Origin: Rhodamnia argentea | Lineage: Eukaryota; Streptophyta; Magnoliopsida; Myrtales; Myrtaceae | Direction: 5' to 3' | Assembly: GCF_020921035.1 (NCBI RefSeq) | Contig: NC_063150.1 | Span: forward strand, 9,362,001 to 9,426,000 | DNA: 64,000 nt | Shown: one piece after another, positions 13,613 to 24,561 of the stretch | Position numbering within the stretch: the stretch's first letter is position 1 | Layout: the number at the start of each line of letters is the position of its first letter | Notes under the pieces: model-generated | Seen by the model: the letters and a program-made list of their open reading frames with translations, nothing else | Database searches by the model: none | What the model was told of the DNA's origin: nothing | Position numbers and translations under genes: made by a program

Positions 13613-15195
13613 TTCTTTTTTTATGCTTAGAAATTTAACGGTTAATGCAGTTCACCGTCTTAGATGAACTTTTATGTTGCAAAGATCATATCGCTTTGCT
13701 CCTTTTGGTTGAACTTGATTTGGCTAATGTGCCTTCAACCAATCCATGCAAATACTAGGATTATGGAGGTCAATAACAATGAAGCAGTTCTTCATAGGTG
13801 TGCTTCCAAAGTGCAGACGCCTCTCTCCGGGAGAACTTTTACCTGTTTGGCTTCATCCTGTTAATCTAGCTGTAATGCCATTGCCGATTTGTTTGCTTGC
13901 TTCACTGAAAGAGAAAAAAATTTGATTCAAGCGTTACAGTAATGTGGTTTTCCAATTCATTCTAAACATGACATACTAACAAAATTTGGTCATTCTCCTC
14001 TCTCCAGTAATAAGGTACGGGGGGACATCGTAAACTTCGGAGTTTCAGACCACATTCTACTCATGAAGTGCCAAGTAATGTGAGAATGCCGAAATATTGG
14101 GGTTGCTGAGATGCATATCCTGACAGTTCATTCACTGTGTAAAACTATATATGAAGCAAAACTCGCATATATTCTACAATGACAGGATGAGGAATGGTAT
14201 CATATATATAAGCTGCGCGGCTGCTGTAAAATCTCTTGCCTCTTTTTGGGTTTTAGTTCTTCATGTGTAACTATCAAGTCGCACAACCGCTGCACAAAAT
14301 ACCTTAATCCTTAATCCATTCTCATTGGTTCATCGTATTTACCATAGGATTGTGTTCATCTCAGAGCCTGTGCATAGCCTGCAGCTCTAGGAAGACACCC
14401 AATCGTTATTCTTTAGATTCGAATGTTCTCAGTGAAAGTATTAACTACAAAAAGATGTCAGAAATGCATGGACTGATTGTTCCTCTCATCTATCTCCTAA
14501 ACCATGCACTCCATGAACTACAGAATTGTGGGGACCGAATAAATTCGGTCGCATATGCGATATTCATTCAGAATTTCCTACAGTTTCATGGATTAAAATG
14601 GAAAGAATTCCTGCGGCACCGTAAAGATCGGTAACAAAATACCATGTCATTCTAAGCTCAGCAGCGTCACTAATGAAACACTGCTGGAGAGCGACACGTT
14701 GGCAATACTCGAAAGATCCGGAATTTCTTCCTTCTGGCATCACGTTGAACAAGATTCACACCAGCTGTTGAAACTGCTCCCTGATTGGATTGGCTTTACA
14801 TCTAAGCTAGAAGCGAAGAGAAGACAAAAGTGGCAGCGAAACAAAATATGCCAAACTTCAGAAGTTCCAATAACCAGATGATCTTGAGATTGACCGGATC
14901 ATGAGACACAAATCCAGCATGCAGTCATGCAATAGTCTCTCTCATTTAGGTATATGTTATTATTAAAAGTTTGATACTTCAAACCACTCACCGACAAAAG
15001 AAACCTGCAAAAAGCAACTAAAACCTTCATTCTCAAAGCTACTTTTCCCGGAAAATGGCAGAAGCACATAAATCAAGCACATTTTGCATTTGAGAGATAC
15101 TAAACATGAGTACGAGCATCTGCTAACACTGAAGCAGGACCCAAAAGCCCATCAAATCTACAAAATCGGTGAGCCCAGACATGACGATTTTCTCT
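13613..15195. other. 3' flank of UPF0496 and intergenic spacer
   Basis: The first few hundred bases are probably the UPF0496 3' untranslated region. A frame at 14350-14634 and others nearby do not resemble a known protein. The part next to 15196 is the 3' side of the bS6 gene on the minus strand. Confidence 0.45.
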
Positions 15196-17033
15196 TTATT
15201 CTTCCTTCTTTTCCTCTCGGTCCACCTCATATTCATCGTCATCGTCATCGTCATCTACATCTTTATCTGCATTCTCACCATCAAATATAGAGCTATGAGG
15301 AAATTTGCTAAGTTCATGCTTCTCTTCTTCTTCAGTAAGTAATTCTAGCCCAAATTTTGTGTCTCGGTGCTTCACAAGAAGCCATCGCAACAATCTATCT
15401 TCCCTATTCAAGTAATGCAGCTCTTTGTTCATCATTGGTGTAGCCATCATGGTCAACTGCATCATCTGACCCTGCATGACGAGCAAGAGAAACATAAAAG
15501 CTATATATATGTTTAGACCAAAGTAACCAACAAGAGAGAAATAGTGAGAGACCTACAATCCTCTTTCCTTCACAAGGTAGAAGTGCAACCAACCAAATGT
15601 CATCTCACTGCTTCATCAGAGCCCATCCAAACAGTACATCTTAGAGCCAGAACAAGGGTAAATTACACTAGACATCACTTGGCTTTTAACTTTCAAATAG
15701 ATCACTCAACTTTCAATTTCAGCATATAGATCACTCAACTTAGGTTTTGTTCTCCATAAGGTCACTTTGTTGACCAGCCGTTAAAAATCTCATTAGAAAT
15801 TTTACCTATTCATATGGAAGGCATCTGCGTCTTTAGTAGTCTTCCATTATAGGCCACTCAACTGTAGATAATTTTGCATTGCAACTCACTCAACTTTAGA
15901 TAAATTTCATTTTGGTCACTTGACTTTCCTTTAGTTTAATGAAATACTATCGAACTCATATTGACGTGTAAAATTAATATTAAAATCACATTAAAATTAT
16001 ACAAACCAGCTGTCGAATCAGGTTTCCAGTGAGTTTTTCGCCGATGGATCACCAAAGTTACTCGATTCAAAGCAAAATGAAAGTGAATGAAAAGTTGAAA
16101 ATGAATAGCCACTTCGAAAGTAATTAAAAAGTAGTGAACACTAGTGTGAATTTCCTGCCAGAACAACTTGGCAAAATTAAATCTTCCATCAATTGCTATA
16201 GTAGTCATTGATTAACTTAGATTCAAAAGAGACTATAGTAAGTATTAACAGCAATAAGTTAGGATGGTAAAGGCAGCTGTGCAAATCCAAACATACAACT
16301 CAAATCCAGTATGGGATTTGCTCATAAGCTAGTTAGTTTTTATTCCAACATATCTGCCGGCATAATTTCTGTCTCCCATGGCTTTCACTTCTAACAGAAG
16401 GCAAAAAGCCAGCCGAATATACTGTCACATTATGAGATACTCTCATAAGCTAGGATAATTTTGCTTGACACATGTGCCAACATAATCAATTTCCCGCACC
16501 TTGCTACTTCAAACATAAGGCAAAGAGCCAGCCAAATACATGGTTGTGTTAAGCATTCCAGTCGTGAAGCCTAATAGATTCAGCATCTCTTTGTCATCTT
16601 CTGTTATATTCAATTGAATTATCTTGTTCTAGAGAGTACTCTCAGTCATTCTATCAAACCAGATAGCTCCTTTGTAGCTTCCAAGTTACATAAACCCGGG
16701 TATTTTAACAAAGGAGATGGTCAAGTCTAACTGCATATCACAAGCACAACACAAATTGACAAGCCAAGAGAATTCTCTGTCAACGGAAATTTTGAGAGAC
16801 AGAGAGAGAAAGAGCAAGCAAAAGGGCTAGAATTTCAACAGAAGAATCACCTGATAGAACCTCCCATCAAGCTTCTTGATACCATAACCCAATTGGACCG
16901 TCCCGAATGATTTCATCTCAGTGACGACCCCGTTTTTCACGTAGACGTCTCTTGCTATCCGAGCCACCAATTCCATCAATGCTTCCTTCTTTACATGGGG
17001 TTTCAGCAAAAGCACACAGTCATACAGAGGCAT
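15196..17033 (-). CDS. Organellar (mitochondrial) ribosomal protein bS6 (two coding exons: 17033-16851 and 15471-15196)
   Basis: Component of the small subunit of a bacterial-type ribosome, most likely mitochondrial. Exon 1 gives 61 residues starting MPLYDCVLLLKPHVKKEAL and ending GIKKLDGRFYQ; exon 2 gives 91, starting GQMMQLTMMATP. Both splice sites are GT/AG and phase 0, and the joined text follows Arabidopsis At3g18760 closely. The total is 152 residues. The LGYGIKKL and ELHYLNREDRLLRWLLVKHRD stretches are the S6 core. The C terminus is an acidic tail with seven Asp in a row followed by Glu and Lys. The ATG at 17033 is the only in-frame ATG before the core. An upstream donor at 17516-17517 (GAG|GTACGG on the minus strand) suggests a leader intron. 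No clear targeting peptide is seen, as in the Arabidopsis relative. Confidence 0.92.
15472..16850 (-). other. Intron of the bS6 gene, holding a miniature repeat
   Basis: A 1379-base intron with phase-0 junctions. About 15655-15965 carries a repeat-like run in which phrases such as GATCACTCAACTTTC, GGTCACTTTGTTGAC and CACTCAACTTTAGATAA recur, likely an old miniature transposon inserted in the intron. Confidence 0.7.
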
Positions 17034-17720
17034 CTTTTTCTCTCTCCCCAAACCCCTCTTCAGCTGAGCTTATCTTCCAAACTGTCAAGAAGAGTCATTT
17101 CATCAAATCAAACTAGTGGACAACCCGCATATTGCCCATGAACCGCAAGCACTACAAAATCTATAGCTATCAACGCTAGAAGAGAAAAACACGAGTAAGT
17201 AATCATACAAAATACAGACCCAGGTACCCGAGAGAGGTCGGAGCTGGGTTGCCGCGGCCTGGTAACGGATAAATTTATTCCAAAGCACTGCTATTAAAAT
17301 TGCAGTTTCACATTGCATAAGCACAACGACATATACTATCGAAAGTCTAAAACACAGGAGGGAAACAAGAGATCAAGCATTTCCGCAGCCCCGGTAACTC
17401 AGACCCACTTTCGAGAAAAGATTTCAAGAAACACGCAACAGCGAACGGAACGAGCATGATTCGAGACCGAGAGAACAACTGAAAAGGGAAAAAGACGAGC
17501 TTTCGCCGGAACCGTACCTCGGAGAGCGAAGGAGGAGGGCGCGGATTGCGGAAGTAGGCAGTTCAATTGGGGATTGCAGAGGGAAAGAGTGGGTAGAATG
17601 GCGAAATCACATTCAGGAGGGATTGGGGGATCGCTGAGACGACATGTAAAGACATCTGTAGGAGGAGGAGGAGGAGGAGGGGGTTGCATTCAATTCCGAA
17701 CCCTAACAGCGACACCTCGC
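17034..17720 (-). promoter_or_regulatory. 5' leader and promoter side of the bS6 gene
   Basis: On the minus strand a leader exon ending near 17518 with donor GTACGG could join an acceptor shortly upstream of the ATG. A (GGA)n run at about 17661-17680 lies inside the proposed leader. Frames here are open by composition only. Inference from splice words. Confidence 0.4.
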
Positions 17721-18149
17721 TGGAGGAGAGAGAAAGGTAACTCTTTTCTTTACTCTCTCTCTCTACTGAACTTTTTTTTTTACTGGAAAACCAGAAATTG
17801 AAGGACGAGATTTATTTTTTTTTGGTCGAAGAACGTCAAGATAAAAAGGAGAAAATTGAAGGAAAGACTGCTGTTGTTGTCAAACTTTAGGGCAATTAAT
17901 ATTAGAACTTAGGCAAGTTTACTTATTTTTATGATCGTGTAACCATATCGATTCTGAAACGAGTTTTAAATTAGAAATACGGGACTTCGAGATAATTTTT
18001 CTTTCCGATAACCTTAAACGTAGCTTTACGAATCTCTATCGATATCGTCTAAAAAAATATTAGGGCAATTAATATTAAAACTTAGATAAGCTCACGTTCT
18101 TTTTTATCGATTTTTGTCCCAAAAAAGAAAAACAGAAATACGAATTTTT
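17721..18149. other. Intergenic stretch with short repeated phrases
   Basis: No gene. The phrase AGGGCAATTAATATTA is present twice (about 17891 and 18062) followed by similar words, so it contains an imperfect direct repeat of about 170 bases. Confidence 0.45.
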
Positions 18150-18960
18150 TGTCGAAATCTAGCTTTGCTTGCGAAGTTCAAATTACTGTTTTGTCCCCGT
18201 GGGTGAGATTTCTATCACAAGGGACTTATTTTTAATCCTGATTTTTGGTAACAATTGCATTGAGTGAGACCAACTTAAGTAATTGATAGATAATGAACGA
18301 AAAGAAGAAGAGAAAAAACCAAGACGTTTATGAAATTTTAATTCTCAATCGAAATTTGACAACGTTACTAAGGGCATATAGGTGTAGAAAATGAAAACAT
18401 AAAACATTTTAATCTCGTGTCTTTTGTATTAACTAAGGAATGGAATGATTTTTACCATTTCACCACTTACGATTGAGGTATGAATGTAACACCATCGCAC
18501 GATCATGCAAGTAAATCTCTAAGGACCTATTTATTTTGCCGAAAATGAGTGATTAGGGAAATATTTTCGTTTATATTGCTTACCGAATGAATTAACGAAG
18601 GATGTTTTCATTTATTACGAAAATATTTAGTCCTAAATTGCTACTGATAATTTAATTTTTTATTGATTAATTATTTTAAGCTATATAAACGATCAATTTT
18701 AGAAAAATATTTTTGAAGTAATTTATTTTATGCGAAATAAAGGGAGCCTAAAGTTAAGAATAAAATTAAAAAGCTAAAAAATGTCTATTTAGGAAAACGA
18801 AGTTTAATTATCTAAAATAAAAAATATTCAAATCAAATTTGAGGAGGTATCAGAGACTTAAGGAACCAAATTATCCCATATTAGTATTTTGTCCCTTGCT
18901 TATTAAGGTGGAATTGTAATTCATATGGAGATAAATTTGAGCTTCCATGGAATTTTGGGA
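18150..18960 (+). repeat. Dispersed duplicated segment, copy 1
   Basis: Shares long matching runs with 27970-28430 in the same orientation, among them ATGTCTATTTAGGAAAACGA, TTTGTCCCTTGCTTATTAAG and GAGCTTCCATGGAATT. This copy holds an extra AT-rich miniature repeat at about 18525-18745 that the other lacks. It is unlike any known coding sequence. Confidence 0.75.
18525..18745. repeat. AT-rich miniature repeat inside duplicated segment copy 1
   Basis: Begins near GGACCTATTTATTTTGCCGAAAATGAGTG and ends near TTTTATGCGAAATAAAGG, roughly inverted ends. Similar to 26940-27145. Only its far right end has a counterpart at the matching place of copy 2. Confidence 0.55.
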
Positions 18961-18964
18961 GGAA

Positions 18965-19330
18965 AATTTGAAAAACTATCCAAAAGGTCCTAAACTTATT
19001 GTATTTTTACCTATTAATCTTAGACTTTTAAAATTTTGCCAATTGAATCCTAAATATTTTCACGTTTTGCCAATTAAGTTCATCCGATCAATTTTGATTT
19101 AAATCGCTAACGTGAACGCCGGTCGTTTTACGTAACACCACCGGCGATGGCGAGAATAGTTTTTACTAATATTTTATTTTTTCCATTTTTTTTATTTTCC
19201 TTCTTTATATATATATTTTATCTTTTTCTCCCTCTCTCCCTGCTTAGGCCTCATTTATGGCCGGCAAAAGAAAAGAAAAAACAGAAAAAAGTAAAGAATG
19301 AAAACAGGAAAAAATAAAAAAATAAACAAG
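18965..19330. repeat. Left half of a CCTAAACCT-type Mutator-like miniature element
   Basis: The run starting AAACTATCCAAAAGGTCCTAAACTTATTG and passing TTTGCCAATTGAATCC, CGCTAACGTGAACGCCGG and TACGTAACACC is the usual left arm of this family. A matching right arm is not evident, so the copy appears truncated. Confidence 0.6.
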
Positions 19331-19808
19331 GAGAGGTACTTATCATGATCAACATGATATTTATGTTGCACATCAGAGACAAAAGATTGAATCTCCTTCC
19401 GTCCTTTTGATGTTCGTGGATATAAAAAGAAGAATGGACCATGGAGGGATAATAATTAGCATCGTCGTAGTCCGAACTGTTTGGGCTATATCTCTTTCTC
19501 TCTTGTAAGCACGCAAATTCATCACATAATCATGATCCTTCAAGTGATACGTCGAGACATTCGGTTCACCTGTCGCGTTTCTAAAATTGAAGCTTTGCGC
19601 GTGAAAGAGATGCATCACATAATCGGTCTTTCCTTCAATTTTCTCTTTTTTTCCTCTTGACCTTAAAACATGTGCAAGATGAATAAGGCCTTGTACATTC
19701 AATACACTTTTTTTTTATGTTTAAGTATTAATTTAAAATGTGTATTTAACGAAATATTGCTTCTAAATAGGAAATATTTAGGTAAATTAAAAATGAATTA
19801 AATGTTTC
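19331..19808. other. Intergenic stretch without a recognised gene
   Basis: The minus-strand frame at 19373-19702 is open but matches nothing I know. AT-rich at its right side. Confidence 0.4.
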
Positions 19809-20287
19809 TATTGTTTAGGGAAAATTCCAATTAAGGGCCTCAAGTGCCCTGATTTTTTCAAATAAGGGCCCAGAATGGATTTTGTTGCAAATAAGGGCCT
19901 AAAGTCCTTTATTTGTTTCAAAGAAGGGCCTGATTTTTGTCTTTTTCTCTTTTTTTTGCAATTTTATCTTTCTTTTTCTGCTTTCTTTTTCATTTTTTGC
20001 TTCCCCTTTTTCTTTTTCTTTTTCCCCTCCCCTAGCCACTGTCCAACATTGACGTCTGCTTCTGTCTCTCTCCCTCTCTCTACTCGTCCACACACTCTCT
20101 CTCTCCAGTCTGATCTCCAGCATTACCGGCATGTGAAGCCGAGCAAGAAATTGCAAGAATGCATTTGCATACTCTGCATTGGATTAGTTTTTCTGCTGGG
20201 TACACTTAAAATTCTCTCCATTTTTGTTCTTCGTTTCGCCGATTTCTTGATTTCTCCTTCTCGATCATCAAATGTTCAAGGACTCAG

Positions 20288-21012
20288 TCATTCTTAGGCT
20301 TGAGAGTCACTCTTCTCTCCCACCGACCCCTCTCCTTCCCTCTGCTCCAGCAACCTCCCGACCTCCCCCTCGCCCGCCTGCGCCGCCACCTTCTTCTGCG
20401 CCTCCTTCGCCTTGAGCGCCTGCAATTTCGAGTGGTTGTAGTACGCGACGCGAGCCCGTACTCGAACAGGTTCACCGACGTCACCGTGTCATTGATCACC
20501 GACCACGAGAAGGCGATCAGCAGCTAGTCCTTCACCACGCCCGCCACGTTCATCGTCAATGCCGAGGTCTTCCCAACGAGTAGAAACACTGCCAGGTTGA
20601 GCGCGAACACGCAGAGCGAGTTGGTCCCAAAGACCAAGAGGTCGGGCCGGAAGCTCAAGGACTTGACGAGCACCAGGTGCTCCATGAAGACCCATGACAC
20701 GAGCAGGAAGACGAAGCAGCACAGCGCAACGTAGTATAGAGATGTGATGGGGTTCAGTTGGATCCCCTTGGAGGTGAGTAGGATCTGGATCAGGACCAAC
20801 CTCGTGGCCTCGAAGGCGATGGTGCCGAGCTGGAGGGTCACGCCCCGGGCGTCGAATTGGCCTCGCTATAGGCGGCTATGCTGAGTGAGATTGACACCAT
20901 GTTCAGCATGGTTTGGGACTTGAAGGTCTCTCTATTAAGCAAGACGCCGATGGAGTGGATGGCGACGGGCATGAGGGCCTTGAGCATCTGGATGAAGGAG
21001 ACGGTCCACCAT
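20288..21012 (-). pseudogene. Captured fragment of a sugar-phosphate/phosphate translocator gene (At3g17430/At1g48230 type)
   Basis: The parent family are multi-spanning transporters of the drug/metabolite superfamily. On the minus strand the fragment reads, in pieces, [35 protein letters not shown], then [59 protein letters not shown] and [15 protein letters not shown], followed by [13 protein letters not shown]. These follow the C-terminal half of the family in order. The pieces lie in different frames near 20850 and 20440-20490, and the N-terminal half is missing, so it cannot make a whole transporter. It sits inside the Pack-MULE and has higher GC than its surroundings. Confidence 0.85.
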
Positions 21013-21226
21013 TGACGTCTGACCTCCGGACGCGACTGAGGTCAAAAACAACGACAGCCACAGTCTCAAGTTTCTGTTTCCGCCAAATATTCTTACTCTC
21101 AGCGATGACGTGAACATGGTCAGCGTCTGGCTGTCGTACTTGCAGTACTGGTTGGTCGTTGCGTCCTCCATCTTCTTCCTGTACACTGACAGGAAGAACG
21201 TCTTCAGGGGCGACGGCCGGCGTGTC
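21013..21226 (-). pseudogene. Second GC-rich insert in the Pack-MULE, origin not recognised
   Basis: Next to the translocator piece lies about 210 bases of moderate GC content. On the minus strand one frame reads [19 protein letters not shown] and onward. It does not continue the translocator family as I know it, so it may come from a second captured gene or from the 5' part of the same gene with intron remnants. Confidence 0.35.
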
Positions 21227-21227
21227 T

Positions 21228-21228
<1 letters not shown>

Positions 21229-21275
<47 letters not shown>
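21229..21275. repeat. (CT)n microsatellite inside the Pack-MULE
   Basis: About 23 uninterrupted CT units. Such tracts are often polymorphic. Confidence 0.95.
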
Positions 21276-21277
<2 letters not shown>

Positions 21278-21659
21278 TCTTTGATGGTTTTCTTTGAATC
21301 TCAAACAGGTGAAAACGAAGAGACAGAGACTTGCAAGAGATCAGACTGGAGAGAGAGAGTGTGGATGACTAGAGAGAGCGAGAGAGAGAAGCAGACATCA
21401 ATGGTGAACTGTGGCTGGGGACGGGGAGGGGAGGGGAAAAAGGAAAAGAAAAAGGGGAAGGAAAAAATGAAAAGGAAAGTAAAAAAAGAAAGATAAAATT
21501 GCAAAAAAAAAGAAAAAGACAAAAGCCAGGCCCTTCTTTGAAACAAATAAAGGACTTTGGGCCCTTATTTGCAACAAAATCCATTTTGGGCCCTTATTTG
21601 AAAAAATCAGGGCACTTGAGGCCCTTAATTGAAATTTTCCCTATTGTTTATGAACGAAA

Positions 21660-21982
21660 AGAAAAAACTTATCCAAACCATTTTTGCTCTTTTTGGCCGG
21701 GACCAGACCGAGGAAGGGACAGAGAACCTGTTCCACCCTAAAATCGACGCCGCTCTTCGTTCCTCATCACCGTCGCCAGCCGCTTCCACCGTCGCCGGCC
21801 GCTTGAACCGTCGCACAACCAAGCTCAGTGGTTGTGCACTTTTTCCCCCGCCGGGAGACCACGAATAGCTCAGACTTCGCTCGGGATCTCTTCGCTGGTG
21901 GCCAAGATCACCAGCGAAAAGACGTCGGCTCCTCCTATTGCTGGTTCGTTCGCCGTTCGCAGCTGTTAATCGCGTCTTCAAG
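21660..21982 (+). promoter_or_regulatory. Likely leader exon and promoter side of the uL6m gene
   Basis: A GC-rich stretch with CGCCGCTCTTCGTTCC and later words like those of plant 5' leaders, ending at a donor TTCAAG|GTGAAG (exon end 21982). The acceptor CTTTAG at 23259-23260, 35 bases before the uL6m ATG, would close the leader intron. Inferred, without transcript data. Confidence 0.4.
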
Positions 21983-23260
21983 GTGAAGTCCGAATGATCT
22001 GTCTGCGTTCCCTTTGATTAAGAACAGATTCCTGGAGATCTCGTTTCTGTTTTGAGCAAAATCCGGTCGAGTCTGATGTTATTGCGCTGATTCTCAGTCC
22101 ATGTACGGCGAAAATCTAGAATCTCTCCACTTGCTTTGATTATATGAACACCTTCGTGAAACTGCTCACCACACGTTCGACGAAATGCACAAACCAAGTG
22201 TATGTGAGTTTCAGTGGTCATCTCTCGGAATCGTGCTCATGTAGTTACTCTGTATCACTTGCTCGTGCTCACATCCACCCCCTCCATTCTCTCGCTCTCT
22301 CTTTAGTTGGTCCTCATTGGTTGGCATGGATGCCAATTAGCATTTCTGGTCATTTATCTGCCAATCTTTAATCTGTTACACTATGTTTGTTAAGTACTTC
22401 GGGAGGTAAAGAAAATTGTGAAGAAAATGATTTTCCTCATAGTTGTCTGGAAGAATGGATATGTGGGGTGAAGCAGATCTGGAGAAATAGACTTCTGTAT
22501 GCTAAAGATGAAACCAAAGTGTTTGTATGAAAGATGACGCTTTACCCTTTCATGTGAGCTATGAATATGGGTGAGCATGATCATAAAATACTGCTTAATA
22601 CTACAACTACAGGCTCTTTTGGTTTGTTTCTCTCTTTAATTCCTGGTGGTTTTCATTTCCATGTTAAAGTTTTCGTTCTGTTGTCAGTAAGTACGTTGCT
22701 TTAGTATTCTGAAACCTCACCTGAAATTCGAGGCTTAAGCTTTTCACTTTCTGGTAAAGAGTTGGGGATGATCTAATTCAAGCAAAAACATAGGAGTATT
22801 TGTAGAATAACAATGGGCACCGTGATGGGAAAGAAAGGTGTAATGACCTATAACTTCTTGATTTGATCGATGAAAGCTGAGAGTCATGATTAAGTCATGT
22901 TACCAATGGAAAAATATCTTGCCGTGCCATTCCTCCACTGAGACTGGATGATAGGGTTTTTTGCTTTTCCACTGTGAAAAGCTCAAGTTGAAAGAGGGCC
23001 ACTGTGGCTTGAACTTAAAGAATCCAGAACATTGGAAGGATGTGTGATATAGATTTAGAGTAAGAAATGATGTCAAAGTCCAGAGTGCTCTGGAGTCTGT
23101 AGTATACCTTCCCTGTTATAGATTTCTGCTCCTCTGGGTTTTGATGTTTCCAATTAGTTCTTCATCGTCAGTTTTGTGTATGCTGGTTTTGCTTCTCATT
23201 AATTGACTTGTTGGAAATAATGATTGGAGGATGTGCTTATTATGGTTGTCTGATCTTTAG
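21983..23260 (+). other. Proposed leader intron of the uL6m gene
   Basis: T-rich, no supported coding frame, bounded by GT and AG with a pyrimidine-rich stretch before the acceptor. Several other AG choices exist, so the exact ends are uncertain. Confidence 0.35.
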
Positions 23261-23294
23261 GGGAAATTGAGGCAATCTGTTTTCTTTGACGGCA

Positions 23295-23603
23295 ATGGAC
23301 GCCAAATTCTTTCGCTTTCTCAAGATTGTAGGTGTTGGGTTCAAAGCTAGAGCGGAGGCTGAGGGATGCCTCTTGTACCTAAAATTAGGCTACAGTCACG
23401 AGGTAGAGCTGACCGTTCCTCCTGCAGTGCGTGTCTTTTGCTTTAAAAACAATGTGGTCTGCTGTACTGGGATCGACAAGCAAAGGGTGCATCAATTCGC
23501 TGCTGCCGTTCGTAGTTGCAAGCCTCCTGAAGTTTACAAGGGCAAAGGTATAATGTACATCGATGAAGTTATCAAGAAGAAGGCAGGGAAGAAGTCGAAA
23601 TGA
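23295..23603 (+). CDS. Mitochondrial ribosomal protein uL6, C-terminal-domain form
   Basis: A 102-residue protein of the large subunit of the mitochondrial ribosome. It starts MDAKFFRFLKIVGVGFKARA and contains LKLGYSHEVELTVPPAVRV, CCTGIDKQRVHQFAA, and KPPEVYKGKGIMYIDEVI, then a Lys-rich tail. It follows the Arabidopsis uL6m family protein (At2g18400, as I recall) almost residue for residue. Bacterial L6 is about 177 residues with two similar domains; this covers only the second, RNA-binding one. The ATG at 23295 is preferred because the frame upstream holds no other ATG. No separate transit peptide is evident, as in its relatives. Single coding exon. Confidence 0.95.
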   Translation: MDAKFFRFLKIVGVGFKARAEAEGCLLYLKLGYSHEVELTVPPAVRVFCFKNNVVCCTGIDKQRVHQFAAAVRSCKPPEVYKGKGIMYIDEVIKKKAGKKSK

Positions 23604-24561
23604 GTGTGCAGATGCATACTACTTCTGTAGAATTATTTGTAATAAGATGGTGAGGCAAGAATTGCAGTTTGCTCTGTAAAACTTGAAGGGAGGTTTGTAG
23701 CTTCTTACCATCGAATATTTTTGCAGTTGATTGGCTACTTCAGAATAGAATTAATGTTCTCTTTCTCGCTGTTTTTCCCTTTTTCTGGTAAGAAAACCGC
23801 GTGCTCCTTTTATAGCTATTAGTGACCGAATTTACAGCGGTTGATAATTTATCTACTATCTATGGGATGGCTTGGACGAACTGATTTCTTTTGTCTCTCA
23901 CATTCCTTGCATTTCCTGTGACTTCCTTATCTAGACACAAATCATGATCTGTAGCACATTCCATCTTCTAAGAAAATCTGAAGATGCTTGTGGCCGAAAG
24001 CTGAAGAATGGTGTTTTCGCTGGTCTTGTGGTCATAGTTTAAAACGAAGTGTTACTGTGATCGACCTTACGAAAACCTAAAGCAGACATCATTCGGAATG
24101 ACATCCACCATGCTTGTGCAACACAGTTTTGATGCAGGTGCGTGGAGCGGGTTGGGCGCGCCTGGCATTTCAAAAGCTTATGCGACACGGCAGTCCGTGC
24201 ATTCAACACGGGCTTCCCAAATTTCATACCATCCACGAAATCCTTGCTATACATTATAATGAACAATCAAAATAAGGATAATCCCCCAACGAAGGAAGTC
24301 TTTTAACGCCAGGAAAGTCTATGGAAATTTTCGCACAGAAATTTCTCGCACGTTAGCCTGTTTGAAATGGCACAACCTGTCGTGGATGCTCAAAATCACA
24401 AGTCGGAGAATCACAGATTATGGGGACGGTCGAGGTGTTGTCTAAAATCTTTCTAAGAGTTTCTTAAGGTGCGTGCAGTTTCTTCCTTTACAGTGGTATC
24501 CCATATAAGAACTTTTGTTCTTGATTTATGGACCGCATTGATAAAGAAAATTCTCTCGCGA
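23604..24561. other. 3' flank of uL6m and spacer before the F-box gene
   Basis: Holds the uL6m 3' untranslated region and the end side of the converging F-box gene. A minus-strand frame at 24039-24266 is not recognisable. Confidence 0.45.

Larger units (their letters stand above)
19818..21641. mobile_element. Pack-MULE: Mutator-like element carrying a captured translocator gene fragment
   Basis: The ends GGGAAAATT and AATTTTCCC are inverted, and the inverted arms stretch for nearly 200 bases with almost perfect agreement (AAGGGCCTCAAGTGCCCTGA on both). An exact 9-bp target duplication TATTGTTTA flanks it (19809-19817 and 21642-21650), which is the Mutator hallmark. The inside holds a minus-strand piece of a sugar-phosphate/phosphate translocator gene and a CT microsatellite, but no transposase. 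The near identity of the arms implies a fairly recent insertion. It ends about 30-340 bases before the likely leader exon of the uL6m gene. Confidence 0.9.

Noticed and set aside
20903-21304. Minus-strand frame of 133 residues across the CT tract
   Set aside because: Made of an Arg-Glu repeat from the microsatellite plus an out-of-frame part of the translocator fragment.
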